From Euryarchaeota archaeon UBA124 (GTDB lineage: Archaea > Thermoplasmatota > Poseidoniia > Poseidoniales > Poseidoniaceae), in NCBI GenBank assembly GCA_002502215.1, contig DAPT01000132.1, forward strand, positions 669-10,671: a DNA stretch of 10,003 nucleotides, written 5' to 3'. The position numbers were made by a program, and so were the translations under genes. The notes below the pieces were generated by a model. That model did no database searches, was not told where the DNA came from, and saw only the letters and a program-made list of their open reading frames with translations. Of the stretch, positions 1-7,130 are shown in pieces (positions within the stretch are counted from its first letter, which is position 1; each line of letters starts with the position of its first letter).

Positions 1-165
1 CCTGCAGAAGAAGTCGCAGAAGAAGAGGCTCCTGCCGAAGAAGCATCTTCCGATGATGTTGACTACACTTCAATGACTGTTGCAGAACTCAAAGAACTTC
101 TCAAGGCAGCAGGAAAACCTGTCTCTGGAAAGAAGGCTGAACTTATTGAGCGCTTGCAAGAGTAA
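1..165 (+). CDS. C-terminal part of a SAP-domain protein (5' end outside window)
   Basis: The reading frame is open from base 1 and ends at TAA 163-165, giving the last 54 residues of a protein whose start lies upstream. Residues 1-21 are an acidic, low-complexity stretch of Ala, Glu, Pro and Asp that looks like a flexible linker. Residues 25-53 match the SAP helix-loop-helix pattern: MTVAELKELLK, a turn with Gly-Lys-Pro, then SGKKAELIERL. SAP domains are small nucleic-acid-binding modules, often at the end of DNA- or RNA-associated proteins, so a nucleic-acid or chromatin/ribosome role is likely, but the main domain is missing and cannot be named. The next gene starts about 40 bases downstream on the same strand. 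The SAP assignment is firm; the function of the whole protein is unknown. Confidence 0.8.
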   Translation, partial: PAEEVAEEEAPAEEASSDDVDYTSMTVAELKELLKAAGKPVSGKKAELIERLQE

Positions 166-205
166 TCAGCGAACATTTGACAACCCTTGACAGAGAGTGT
201 GGCTC

Positions 206-991
206 ATGCAGCGACTTGCCATCATCGGTGGTACGGGTCTCCTCAACATGGCAACAGGGCAACCGTTTGCCGATGCCGGCCTCGAAGTTCTTGCAACGGA
301 TTCTTTTGAAGTCGAGACACCATATGGCAATGTGCCACTCAAGTCGTTCCAACTTCAACATGGCTCAGCAGAGAAGACACTCGTCTTCCTTCAGCGCCAT
401 CACAACGAAGGCAAGCCAAACAAGCCGCCGCACAACATCAATCACCACGCCAACATCTGGGCGTTGAAGAATGCTAATGTGGATGCAGTACTCTCTGTTT
501 GTTCGGTTGGTTGCCTTGTCCAAGATTTCCCACCTGGACGAGTTGGACTTGCAGATCAATACATCGATTTTACTGGCCAAACGACGACGTTTCATGACGA
601 TGAGGCGGAATTTACTTCGGTCACTGTTCCTTTCGATCGAGCCATGAATGCTTCTCTGGAATCGGTTTTACGTCAAGGTCAAGGATTGACCGACGAACGT
701 CTCTACTTCACGTACTGGTTGGCACAAGGCCCCCAGTTTGAGACCGCTGCTGAGGTTCGGGCTATCGAGAAACTTGGAGCACATGTCGTCGGCATGACGA
801 TGCCAAGAGAAGCCAAACTCTGTCGAGAAATTGCGTTGCCATATGCAGCACTCCTCATTGGATCCAACTGGGCCGCTGGAAAAGAACCAGGCGATGAGAA
901 TGCCGATTTGAGTCATGAAGCTGTATCAGCAGAAGCCAACAGAAGACTTGGACCTGTCTGGAATTGCATTACATCCCTGTTGACACAATGA
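206..991 (+). CDS. MTAP/PNP-family purine nucleoside phosphorylase, probably methylthioinosine/6-oxopurine type
   Basis: Predicted cytosolic enzyme of 261 residues that splits a purine (methylthio)nucleoside with phosphate to the free base and (methylthio)ribose-1-phosphate, as in purine and methylthioadenosine salvage. Family marks are the phosphate-binding IIGGTGL (6-12), RHH (64-66, normally RHG), PPHNINHHANIWALK (74-88), GPQFET (175-180) and GMTMPREAKL (196-205). The base-contact loop reads SNWAAG (220-225). Adenine-specific MTAP has T-D-Y-D here; as I remember it, Pseudomonas methylthioinosine phosphorylase has V-N-P-A-A-G. Asn suits a 6-oxo group, so I infer hypoxanthine or guanine nucleosides as substrates. 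An in-frame GTG at 197 would add three residues; I prefer ATG 206 because family members begin a few residues before IIGGTG. The MazG-like gene follows after 28 bases and may be co-transcribed. The family is certain; the substrate is inference. Confidence 0.9.
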   Translation: MQRLAIIGGTGLLNMATGQPFADAGLEVLATDSFEVETPYGNVPLKSFQLQHGSAEKTLVFLQRHHNEGKPNKPPHNINHHANIWALKNANVDAVLSVCSVGCLVQDFPPGRVGLADQYIDFTGQTTTFHDDEAEFTSVTVPFDRAMNASLESVLRQGQGLTDERLYFTYWLAQGPQFETAAEVRAIEKLGAHVVGMTMPREAKLCREIALPYAALLIGSNWAAGKEPGDENADLSHEAVSAEANRRLGPVWNCITSLLTQ

Positions 992-1019
992 TTTAGAGCG
1001 TTCAACACAACCACGAGCC

Positions 1020-1388
1020 ATGGAACCTTTCTCGGTCGAATCGTGGCTCGCATCAAAAGATGAAGACGTCTGGACTGGAATGATGAAACGTGTGGCCGCT
1101 TTTCATCACAAGCATGACTTTGCGGGAAACAACGGTCACGATATGGGATATCGAATCGCCTTAACTGTAGAAGAGTTGGGTGAATTGGCTGCAGCAATCA
1201 CCAAGAACAAGCCGATTGAAGAAGTCGCTGAAGAAATGGCTGATGTTCTCATTTTGCTGATGGGGCATTCGCTTGCAATGAACATCGATTTGAAGGCATC
1301 TTTTGAAGCCAAAGTGGATAAAATCATGCAACGCCCTGCTCGCCAAGGGCGTCTCGGTATTCGAGTCACAGAATACACGGATTCATGA
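1020..1388 (+). CDS. MazG-like nucleotide pyrophosphohydrolase
   Basis: A 122-residue all-alpha protein with the MazG/dCTPase-type signature. It has an ExxE pair in EELGEL (E52 and E55) and, 16 residues later, an ExxD pair in AEEMAD (E72 and D75). These acidic groups bind Mg2+ in the family and allow hydrolysis of an NTP or dNTP to the monophosphate plus pyrophosphate. The C-terminal KVDKIMQRPARQGRLG resembles the conserved Lys/Arg tail that contacts the nucleotide. The length is that of single-domain MazG-like enzymes, not the double-domain E. coli MazG. It begins 28 bases after the phosphorylase gene on the same strand and its stop overlaps the folA stop by 6 bases, tail to tail. With thyA and folA beside it, a role in cleaning or balancing dNTP pools (for example dCTP or dUTP to monophosphate) is plausible. 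The nucleotide preference cannot be read from the sequence. Confidence 0.85.
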   Translation: MEPFSVESWLASKDEDVWTGMMKRVAAFHHKHDFAGNNGHDMGYRIALTVEELGELAAAITKNKPIEEVAEEMADVLILLMGHSLAMNIDLKASFEAKVDKIMQRPARQGRLGIRVTEYTDS

Positions 1389-1889
1389 TTTTCTCAAGAC
1401 CATGTAGGTGGTTGGATGTTCATTGTCGCTGCTTTCTGGTGTGGATTCGATGATTTCTCGACTCCATTCATCACCGAACATACCAACTTTGATGTCTCCT
1501 GAGTTTGATGTTTCGACCGAGGTCAAGTGAATCTCATCAACCATCTCTCGACACTGCTCGTAGACATCTGCACCACCAATGATCCAACATTCATCGCAGT
1601 TGTTGTTGCTTGCATGTTCAATTCCGCTCTCTATAGAATAAGTGACATGGGCATCTGCAAGAGCATAATCTCGGTTTCTCGTAACCACGATGTTGATTCG
1701 GTCGACGAGCGGTCGAAACCTCTCTGGGATTGTTTCCCACGTTGTTCGCCCCATCAAGACAGCACTGTTCCCTTGTCCTATTGTGAGGCGTTTGAATCGA
1801 AGCATATCGGACTGTAGGCGCCAAGGGAGGCCGTTCTCTTTTCCAATGCATCCATCCAAATCCATGGCAAGAATCATCTTGAGCATCAT
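1383..1889 (-). CDS. folA: Dihydrofolate reductase
   Basis: Reduces dihydrofolate to tetrahydrofolate with NADPH, regenerating the cofactor oxidised by thymidylate synthase. The 168-residue protein shows AMDLDGCIGKENGLPW, with the Trp (23) and the catalytic Asp (28) spaced as W22 and D27 of the E. coli enzyme. It also has the NADPH-binding LMGRTTWETIP (45-55) and IIGGADVY (103-110). The length is typical of chromosomal FolA. The start is uncertain: tandem ATGs at 1889 and 1886 fit the family N-terminus, while an in-frame TTG at 1898 would overlap the thyA stop. I chose 1889. The gene lies five bases after thyA on the same strand, so the two are almost surely translated from one message. Its 3' end overlaps the convergent MazG-like gene by 6 bases. 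It is a bacterial-type enzyme, a common transfer in marine archaea. Confidence 0.95.
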   Translation of the reverse strand: MMLKMILAMDLDGCIGKENGLPWRLQSDMLRFKRLTIGQGNSAVLMGRTTWETIPERFRPLVDRINIVVTRNRDYALADAHVTYSIESGIEHASNNNCDECWIIGGADVYEQCREMVDEIHLTSVETSNSGDIKVGMFGDEWSREIIESTPESSDNEHPTTYMVLRKS

Positions 1890-1894
1890 GAAAA

Positions 1895-2689
1895 TCAAAC
1901 CGAGATAGGAGCGGAGATGTGAGGGTGATGCTCGTAACCGATGATTTCGATGTGTTCAAAGGTAAACGCATCGATGTCTGTGATTGATTGATCCAGTTCT
2001 AACAACGGAAGAGGGAGAGGTTCACGACTGACTTGTTCTCTAGCCTGGTCAAGATGGTTCATGTAAAGGTGAGCATCACCGAGTGTGTGAACGAACGTAC
2101 CTGCCTCGAGCCCGCAAACTTGAGCCATCATGTGGGTCAGTAACGCATACGAGGCTATGTTGAAAGGAACGCCGAGAAAGACATCGGCACTTCGTTGATA
2201 GAGTTGGCAATTCAGTTTTCCATCTGCCACATGGAATTGGAAAAAGGCATGACAGGGCATCAACGCCATCTCATCAAGCTCGCCAACGTTCCAAGCTGAA
2301 ACGATAATGCGACGGCTGTTTGGATTGTTTTTGATTTGCTCAATGGCCTGTTCGACTTGGTCGATTATTCGGCCATCTTTTGCTTCCCATTTTCTCCATT
2401 GTTTTCCGTAGACTGGACCTAGGTCCCCGTTCTCATCCGCCCATTCATTCCAAATTCGCACGCCGTTTTCTTGTAGGTATTTTACGTTGGTATCGCCCTT
2501 GAGAAACCACAACAATTCGTGAACAATCGAGCGTAGGTGAAGTTTCTTTGTCGTCACCATTGGAAAGCCTTCAGAGAGATCAAAACGCATCTGATAACCA
2601 AACACAGAAAGTGTACCTGTGCCTGTTCTGTCACCCTTTTCGACACCGTTGTCGAGGATATGTCTCATGAGGTTGAGATACTCTTGCAT
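1895..2689 (-). CDS. thyA: Thymidylate synthase (ThyA type)
   Basis: Converts dUMP plus methylene-tetrahydrofolate to dTMP plus dihydrofolate in the cytosol. At 264 residues it has exactly the length of E. coli ThyA, and the key residues fall at the same numbers: R21 in GDRTGTGT, R126-R127 in NSRRIIVSAWN, and the nucleophile C146 in LMPCHAFFQF. Further on are the dUMP-binding RSADVFLGVPFNIASYA block and the conserved C-terminal end PISV, close to the usual PIAV/PVAI. The gene begins with ATG at 2687-2689 and is followed after five bases by folA, the enzyme that recycles its folate product. It follows plsC by 51 bases on the same strand and may be part of a longer operon. The protein is entirely bacterial in type; many archaea use ThyX instead, so ancestral transfer is likely. 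No residue is missing. Confidence 0.98.
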   Translation of the reverse strand: MQEYLNLMRHILDNGVEKGDRTGTGTLSVFGYQMRFDLSEGFPMVTTKKLHLRSIVHELLWFLKGDTNVKYLQENGVRIWNEWADENGDLGPVYGKQWRKWEAKDGRIIDQVEQAIEQIKNNPNSRRIIVSAWNVGELDEMALMPCHAFFQFHVADGKLNCQLYQRSADVFLGVPFNIASYALLTHMMAQVCGLEAGTFVHTLGDAHLYMNHLDQAREQVSREPLPLPLLELDQSITDIDAFTFEHIEIIGYEHHPHISAPISV

Positions 2690-2740
2690 AGGCTCACCAA
2701 AAGGCCCTCATCGATGGAAGCCCTTGAGGGTTACCGAGCA

Positions 2741-3526
2741 TCAAGGAGCGCCAAGGGCGAGGATGCTTCCCATCAACTGGTCAGTAAATCGTCTGTAAAA
2801 GGCCGCAAGTTCGCTTCGAATCTCATGCTCCTCCTTTTCGGCAAGAAGCTTCAGTGATTCTGCGGATTGATTCCCTCCATTGACATCGGTCAACCACTGA
2901 TACCATGTGATTCCCTCTCCAGATTGGATGGTGACCTGCTTGTGCAAACGAGGAAATTTGTGTTTCTGTGCCTCCATCATGTTTCGCGTACCTATGAGTG
3001 CAATTGGAACGACAACACACTCTGGATAGGATGCTGCTAAACGGGCGACTCCAGTCTTTCCGGGCAAGAGAAACGGGGCTTCGGTTCGCTTCGAACGAGT
3101 ACCTTCTGGGAAGATCCCCAATGCACGTCCTTGGTCGAGGACGTCGGCAGCACTGGAGAGCGCATCGAGTCCACCACTCTCTCTTCGTGTCTCAATTTGT
3201 CCTGTGGATTTCATGACAAACCGGGTTCCCAACTTCTCAAAATGTCCATCCTTTGCGAGATAATGCGTTGTTCTTCTTGAGGCAAGAATAACCATGATTG
3301 GATCGACATGCGATAGATGATTTGCTGCAAGAATAACGCCACCTTTGCGAGGTATGTGGTGTTCTCCTCGTATTCTTAGTCGCAAAAGAAACCGGAACGT
3401 AGGTCCAAGGGTTAACCGCAAGAAATTGTAAAACAGGAAACGGGAAGGTCTGTTTCCCGTCGTTGGAATCAGCCAATGGTCACGCAACGCCTCCCACGCA
3501 GCAAGGACCTCTTGGTCTGCCTCCAT
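2741..3526 (-). CDS. plsC: PlsC-family 1-acyl-glycerol-3-phosphate acyltransferase
   Basis: A 261-residue predicted membrane-associated acyltransferase. It carries the catalytic HX4D motif in NHLSHVD (H70, D75), the glycerophosphate-binding FPEGTRS (139-145), and VVPIALIGT (172-180), all in the order and spacing of the LPLAT/PlsC family. The family moves an acyl chain from acyl-ACP or acyl-CoA to lyso-phosphatidic acid or related acceptors. Basic and hydrophobic residues at about 27-56 probably bring the enzyme to the membrane. The start is the ATG at 3524-3526; the next gene upstream ends 62 bases away and thyA starts 51 bases downstream, so it may be cotranscribed. If the host is archaeal, the natural acceptor is unclear because archaeal membrane lipids are isoprenoid ethers. 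A different acyl acceptor, including another glycerolipid, remains possible. Confidence 0.9.
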   Translation of the reverse strand: MEADQEVLAAWEALRDHWLIPTTGNRPSRFLFYNFLRLTLGPTFRFLLRLRIRGEHHIPRKGGVILAANHLSHVDPIMVILASRRTTHYLAKDGHFEKLGTRFVMKSTGQIETRRESGGLDALSSAADVLDQGRALGIFPEGTRSKRTEAPFLLPGKTGVARLAASYPECVVVPIALIGTRNMMEAQKHKFPRLHKQVTIQSGEGITWYQWLTDVNGGNQSAESLKLLAEKEEHEIRSELAAFYRRFTDQLMGSILALGAP

Positions 3527-3588
3527 ACCAGTTGCTTTGCCTCAAAGGCTTTCATCCTTGTGAGCGGAAGAAGGCCAAAACTTGGTTT

Positions 3589-4233
3589 TCATTCTTCTTC
3601 AGACCAAGTCCGGCGCATGACTTTGCCAGCCAATTCACCTGCATCGAACGCCTCCATGTCGTGCTCAACAATGAGGTGCATGACCAATTCATGTTGAGCA
3701 ACCATTTCCTTACATGTAGGACATTCAAGCATACGAGCCTGTTTCATGCCCATAAATTTCATTCGGCCTTGTGTGGTGGACAACATTCTGCCTGTTCGCA
3801 TTAACACGGAAACAAACACCAGTGTGAACAAGACGATGAAGCAACCAAATCCAAAGAAGACTCCAGACGGTGGGGGATTCTGCTCAAGTTGAATGTCCTG
3901 AGTCATTTGATTGTTGGTAGAATCTCGATGTGCCTGGATGTCAATGGTGTGGGTGAAGTTCTCGCCACGGAGGTTGAGAAGAATGTCAAGTTCATCTTCC
4001 TCTTCCGTTACATCAATCATAATTGAGTAGTAGCCATATGTATCAGTAATGGATTGTGTTCCGCGGAATTGGTAGCAGGCAAAATCACCCGGTATGCATT
4101 GGACGTAGACATAGTCAAGCATGACAGGGGATTGGTCTGCAAACGTCGCCTTTCCAGTGATGCGGTATGTTTCAGCTTGTGCCGATGGAGAAAACAAGAG
4201 GATGAGAAGAAGCGGGATCAAGAGTCTTCTCAT
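3589..4233 (-). CDS. Secreted-domain membrane protein with cytoplasmic C2H2 zinc-finger tail, function unknown
   Basis: I do not recognise a named family for the full protein (214 residues). Residues 1-20 form a signal peptide (MRR, a Leu/Ile-rich core, then SPSAQA before ETYR). Residues 21-120 look like a beta-sandwich resembling the carboxypeptidase-regulatory-like fold (ITGKATFADQSP ... TDTYGYYSIMID), with two Cys (46, 53) that could form a disulphide outside the cell. Residues 124-146 are one strongly hydrophobic membrane segment, followed by a basic stretch. The tail has C171-x2-C174-x11-H186-x4-H191, a C2H2 finger pattern, in the cytoplasm by the positive-inside rule. The start at 4233 is set by the signal peptide; an upstream in-frame ATG at 4320 would overlap blh by 44 bases and bury the signal. 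The gene lies 43 bases after blh on the same strand. It could be an envelope sensor or a protein scaffold; this is inference only. Confidence 0.7.
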   Translation of the reverse strand: MRRLLIPLLLILLFSPSAQAETYRITGKATFADQSPVMLDYVYVQCIPGDFACYQFRGTQSITDTYGYYSIMIDVTEEEDELDILLNLRGENFTHTIDIQAHRDSTNNQMTQDIQLEQNPPPSGVFFGFGCFIVLFTLVFVSVLMRTGRMLSTTQGRMKFMGMKQARMLECPTCKEMVAQHELVMHLIVEHDMEAFDAGELAGKVMRRTWSEEE

Positions 4234-4276
4234 ACTATCTGCTTTATTCGCTGTCTTATAGTATCTTGATTCGTCC

Positions 4277-5119
4277 CTATGCCAGGGCTTCGGGATTGTT
4301 TTCATGCTTGGCAAGACCATCCACGAGAATCATGTGCGGTACTGTTAGCGCAGCAAGTCCAATGAAAACCACTTGCAGAAGTGCAGGTTCGAGACCGACG
4401 GAGGTCGATTGATAGGCGAGAACCACCAATCCGACAGCCCATGTCATCAGCGAAAAGAGCACAGTTGAACGAGTGATCTGGAATTGCTGAATCGTTGTTT
4501 TGAGCATCTTTCCCATGTGAGAGAAATGGCGGAAGGAATGGATGCAACAGAAGTAAATCGCAAATCCGAGGAGTGGAGGGGTGATTGCGAAGAGAAGGAG
4601 CATTGCTGTGATTTCGATGGCTGCAGAACGACGTTCATTATGCGATTTCGATAGTACAACCATCGGAATCAAGACGAGCGTTGCTAAACCGACGGCCTGC
4701 ATGAACAGCCAAACGGTTGCGGTGTCACTGCCGATAAGGATCTCAAATATCGCATCAACCTCTGCACGATGGAACAAACTGATTCCTCCTAACACGACAC
4801 CACCCCGCATCAGGACTTCTGTCACTTGGTGTTCTTTGGTTCGTGGAACAATGTCTCCTCGGCCGAAATGGAACAAGCTGATTCCAAGGAAAATGAGGAA
4901 TGCAATGGTTGGTGCAAGCAACCACAAACCAACAACAACCGCAGCAAGTCCAACATAAGCAATCAGAAACATGGCCGCTTTAGCTGGACGATTCATCCAG
5001 CCCATATGAATCGCTAATGCCCCATCCATCGCACCGTGAGGCAAGCCAATGAACACGACAGAAAGAAGGGCGATGAGATTGAGGATATCAACCGTCATCA
5101 GTTCGGCCAAGAGGCTCAT
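4277..5119 (-). CDS. blh: Beta-carotene 15,15'-dioxygenase, Brp/Blh family (retinal-forming)
   Basis: Integral membrane iron enzyme that cleaves beta-carotene at its central double bond into two retinal molecules, the chromophore of microbial rhodopsins. The 280-residue protein is largely hydrophobic with several membrane segments. It carries the family motifs GLPHGAMD (25-32), FHFG (83-86), HSFRH (194-198) and PHMILVD (261-267). H28, H84, H194 and H198 have the same spacing (56, 110, 4) as the four iron-ligand histidines proposed for the studied marine Blh (21, 78, 188, 192, from memory), within one residue. The start ATG at 5119 overlaps the crtY stop in an ATGA, so the two are translationally coupled. 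The gene therefore sits last in a crtB-crtY-blh run, the order of the pathway after CrtI. No rhodopsin gene is in view. Confidence 0.95.
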   Translation of the reverse strand: MSLLAELMTVDILNLIALLSVVFIGLPHGAMDGALAIHMGWMNRPAKAAMFLIAYVGLAAVVVGLWLLAPTIAFLIFLGISLFHFGRGDIVPRTKEHQVTEVLMRGGVVLGGISLFHRAEVDAIFEILIGSDTATVWLFMQAVGLATLVLIPMVVLSKSHNERRSAAIEITAMLLLFAITPPLLGFAIYFCCIHSFRHFSHMGKMLKTTIQQFQITRSTVLFSLMTWAVGLVVLAYQSTSVGLEPALLQVVFIGLAALTVPHMILVDGLAKHENNPEALA

Positions 5120-6198
5120 GCGACCACCTTTTCAGATCGTCGGAAGATGTGCTTTGAAACACCCCTGATGAAAGGAAGCTTTGGCATTGCCATGATTACT
5201 TTGAACCGCAGCCGCCAGTTGGATTGACCGCTCATGAATCGAACGAATTCATCACCAGAGAGCGATGAGGCCATCCTTCCAAACAACTTCGGTCCTTGTT
5301 GGGGCCAGTTTTTCAAGACGGTAAGCAACACGGCATCCATCCAAACATCGACCGCTTTGTGCGGTCGCTTGAATCGAAGTGGCTTTCCTTGTTTTGAAGC
5401 CTCAATAGCTCGTTGAATTTGTTGATGAATAAACACGAATGTGTACCCACTCGCTGGACGAATTGCACCAGCATTGGCTCCTATTCCTGGTATGGTTTCG
5501 TCGTGTGGAGACAAGGTTCCCATTGGGATAACGCCTTGTTCTTCATGAATGATGTTCGTGATTGATGCTCCGTAGTGATCCCGAAGATGTTCATTGATGG
5601 CATCTACGTAGAATTGGCGTTCCAAAACTGTCGTGGTGAAGAGCGTGGATTCAACGAGCGCTTGTGTTGGTGAATAGGGTAAGAGGTAGATGAAGTGCAT
5701 TCCTTTGCTTTGGTCGACTCGAAAATCCATTAGTATTGCTGTTGAAGGGTCGAACACTGGCTTGTCGACTTCAACCTCTTGTCCAAGAAAATGCTGCAGC
5801 ATGGCGTTCTTGCTCGCACGAGGTGGCCGTGAATCGAAGGTCTGAGCTGCTTCGGAAGTCATCATTTTGGATTGTTCGATGAATTTTACACCGTGCTGTT
5901 CTGCCTTCTCTCGGCAGTTGTTCAGATAATTCGCTTTGTGCATGATGTGGTAAGCGTGCCTATCGGAATGCATTACACTCTTGTTCGCCTCGGTGATGAT
6001 GGCCCACTTTGACCATGATGTTCTTGAGCTTTCGACAGCCATTTCGAGGCCATCCATCTTCCAAAAGCCGAGCATGTGGTCTCGTGTTATTGGTGCTCCA
6101 GATGGATGAACGATGGAAATTTCATGGTTTGACAATTCATCTGCATGCGATGCAAGCATCATTGCTGCGACACCGTCGCCAAGGATCTGGGTTTTCAT
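5116..6198 (-). CDS. crtY: Lycopene beta-cyclase (CrtY type)
   Basis: Closes both ends of lycopene into beta-ionone rings to give beta-carotene, working at the membrane with a bound flavin/NAD(P) fold. The 360-residue protein begins with a strand and dinucleotide-binding loop (MKTQILGDGVAAMML). It shows the CrtY blocks FDSRPP (121-126), QHFLGQEVEV (135-144) followed by MDFR (157-160), FIYLLPYS (169-176) with LVEST (181-185), and GANAGAIRPASGYTF (240-254). I chose ATG 6198, which overlaps the crtB stop as ATGA; ATG 6204 would add only two residues (MG). The much longer open frame upstream to 6360 lies inside crtB and is not coding. Placement between crtB and blh fits its step in the pathway. 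Confidence 0.93.
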   Translation of the reverse strand: MKTQILGDGVAAMMLASHADELSNHEISIVHPSGAPITRDHMLGFWKMDGLEMAVESSRTSWSKWAIITEANKSVMHSDRHAYHIMHKANYLNNCREKAEQHGVKFIEQSKMMTSEAAQTFDSRPPRASKNAMLQHFLGQEVEVDKPVFDPSTAILMDFRVDQSKGMHFIYLLPYSPTQALVESTLFTTTVLERQFYVDAINEHLRDHYGASITNIIHEEQGVIPMGTLSPHDETIPGIGANAGAIRPASGYTFVFIHQQIQRAIEASKQGKPLRFKRPHKAVDVWMDAVLLTVLKNWPQQGPKLFGRMASSLSGDEFVRFMSGQSNWRLRFKVIMAMPKLPFIRGVSKHIFRRSEKVVA

Positions 6199-7130
6199 CC
6201 CCATGTCCCACCTTGATTCTTGTAGGATGCAAGAGGTTCGTGGAGGTTTGTATTGTGAGACTTTCGTGGGTGTGGAAACCGACGAAACAAACTCATGCTC
6301 GCTCGAATGGTGCAGAATACCTTGCTCGCCTTCGATGTCACTTGTCTTGGGCCATGCCAAGAGTTCTTTGACCTGAGAAGTTGAATCCCAATTTGTCTAT
6401 AGACCTTTGCAGCAACACCGATCGAGAAGTGAGCTCGAGCCGGAAGGTACGCTAGTCCACAGCGCCCACTTGAGTAGTATTTCTCTGCAAGTGCGAGCAA
6501 TCGGTGAACAGCCTCCGTGATGAGGAGTGCTTCGTGTGAGAAGGGTTTTTTCGATGCCTCAATGATTTGCTTTGGAGTCATGTTGTCAACCCATGATCCA
6601 GGAAGGTATCGCCGTCCCATTTTCGCATCCTCAAGCACGTCACGTGCAATGTTGGTCAGTTGCATTCCAATCCCAAGATCGACAGCATGCGGTTTTGCTT
6701 GTGGCTCATCTGTGTTGAGAACGTCGCACATGAGCAGTCCAACCGTTCCAGCGACTTTGTAGGCGTATTGAATCAAATCGGCTTCGTCTTTGATGAGAAC
6801 TTCATCGGCTTGGTCATCGAGGAGGCCTTCCACGAGCGATGAGACGACCGTGGTTGATAGTCCGTATTCTTCGACCATGTCGGAGAATTGGTTGAGAAGT
6901 GAATGGTTGCCCCATTGACCTTGTTTCAGCTTTTCTTGAATCTGGGCAAGGTGCTCTGGGCCATCTTGGATGTCACCATCAGCCATGTCATCGAGCACAC
7001 GACAGAACGAATACAATCGTGCAGCATCGTGGCCCATTTTGTTGCCAAGGAATCGACGTGCCCAGTGAAAACTCTCTCCACTGGTGGCGAGAATGAGTTC
7101 AGGGTTGTCAATGTTTATTGATTGAACCAT
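6195..7130 (-). CDS. crtB: Phytoene synthase
   Basis: Condenses two geranylgeranyl diphosphate molecules to phytoene, the first committed carotenoid step. The 311-residue protein has both Asp-rich Mg2+/diphosphate motifs of the family: DDMAD (47-51, after LYSFCRVL) and QLTNIARDVLED (157-168), with the usual YLPGSW and C-terminal GLAYLP context between and after. The start could be GTG 7145, GTG 7142 or ATG 7130. I prefer ATG because a TATA-like TTATAA at 7164-7169 on this strand would place transcription start near 7140, just upstream of it. A GGAGGT lies only one base before the ATG, too close to serve as a normal ribosome-binding site. It is the first gene of the leftward run and couples to crtY through an ATGA. 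No crtE is present, so GGPP must come from elsewhere in the genome. Confidence 0.95.
   Translation of the reverse strand: MVQSINIDNPELILATSGESFHWARRFLGNKMGHDAARLYSFCRVLDDMADGDIQDGPEHLAQIQEKLKQGQWGNHSLLNQFSDMVEEYGLSTTVVSSLVEGLLDDQADEVLIKDEADLIQYAYKVAGTVGLLMCDVLNTDEPQAKPHAVDLGIGMQLTNIARDVLEDAKMGRRYLPGSWVDNMTPKQIIEASKKPFSHEALLITEAVHRLLALAEKYYSSGRCGLAYLPARAHFSIGVAAKVYRQIGIQLLRSKNSWHGPRQVTSKASKVFCTIRASMSLFRRFPHPRKSHNTNLHEPLASYKNQGGTWG

Noticed and set aside
1..60. Repeated GAAGAAG/GCAGAAGAAG units as a DNA repeat
   Set aside because: They encode the Ala/Glu-rich linker of the SAP protein and are explained by amino-acid bias.
1618..1971. 117-residue leftward open frame across the folA/thyA junction
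   Set aside because: Overlaps two clearly real genes in another frame and has low-complexity, non-protein-like composition.
2705..2730. Inverted repeat CCCTCA ... TGAGGG between plsC and thyA as a terminator
   Set aside because: Only six base pairs with a 14-base loop and no T-run on the minus strand; too weak to call.
4234..4320. Extended N-terminus of the zinc-finger membrane protein from ATG 4320
   Set aside because: It would overlap blh by 44 bases and place 29 polar residues before an obvious signal peptide.
6199..6360. Long N-terminal extension of crtY (open frame up to 6360)
   Set aside because: It lies wholly inside crtB in another frame, has no conserved CrtY sequence, and the Rossmann start begins at 6198.
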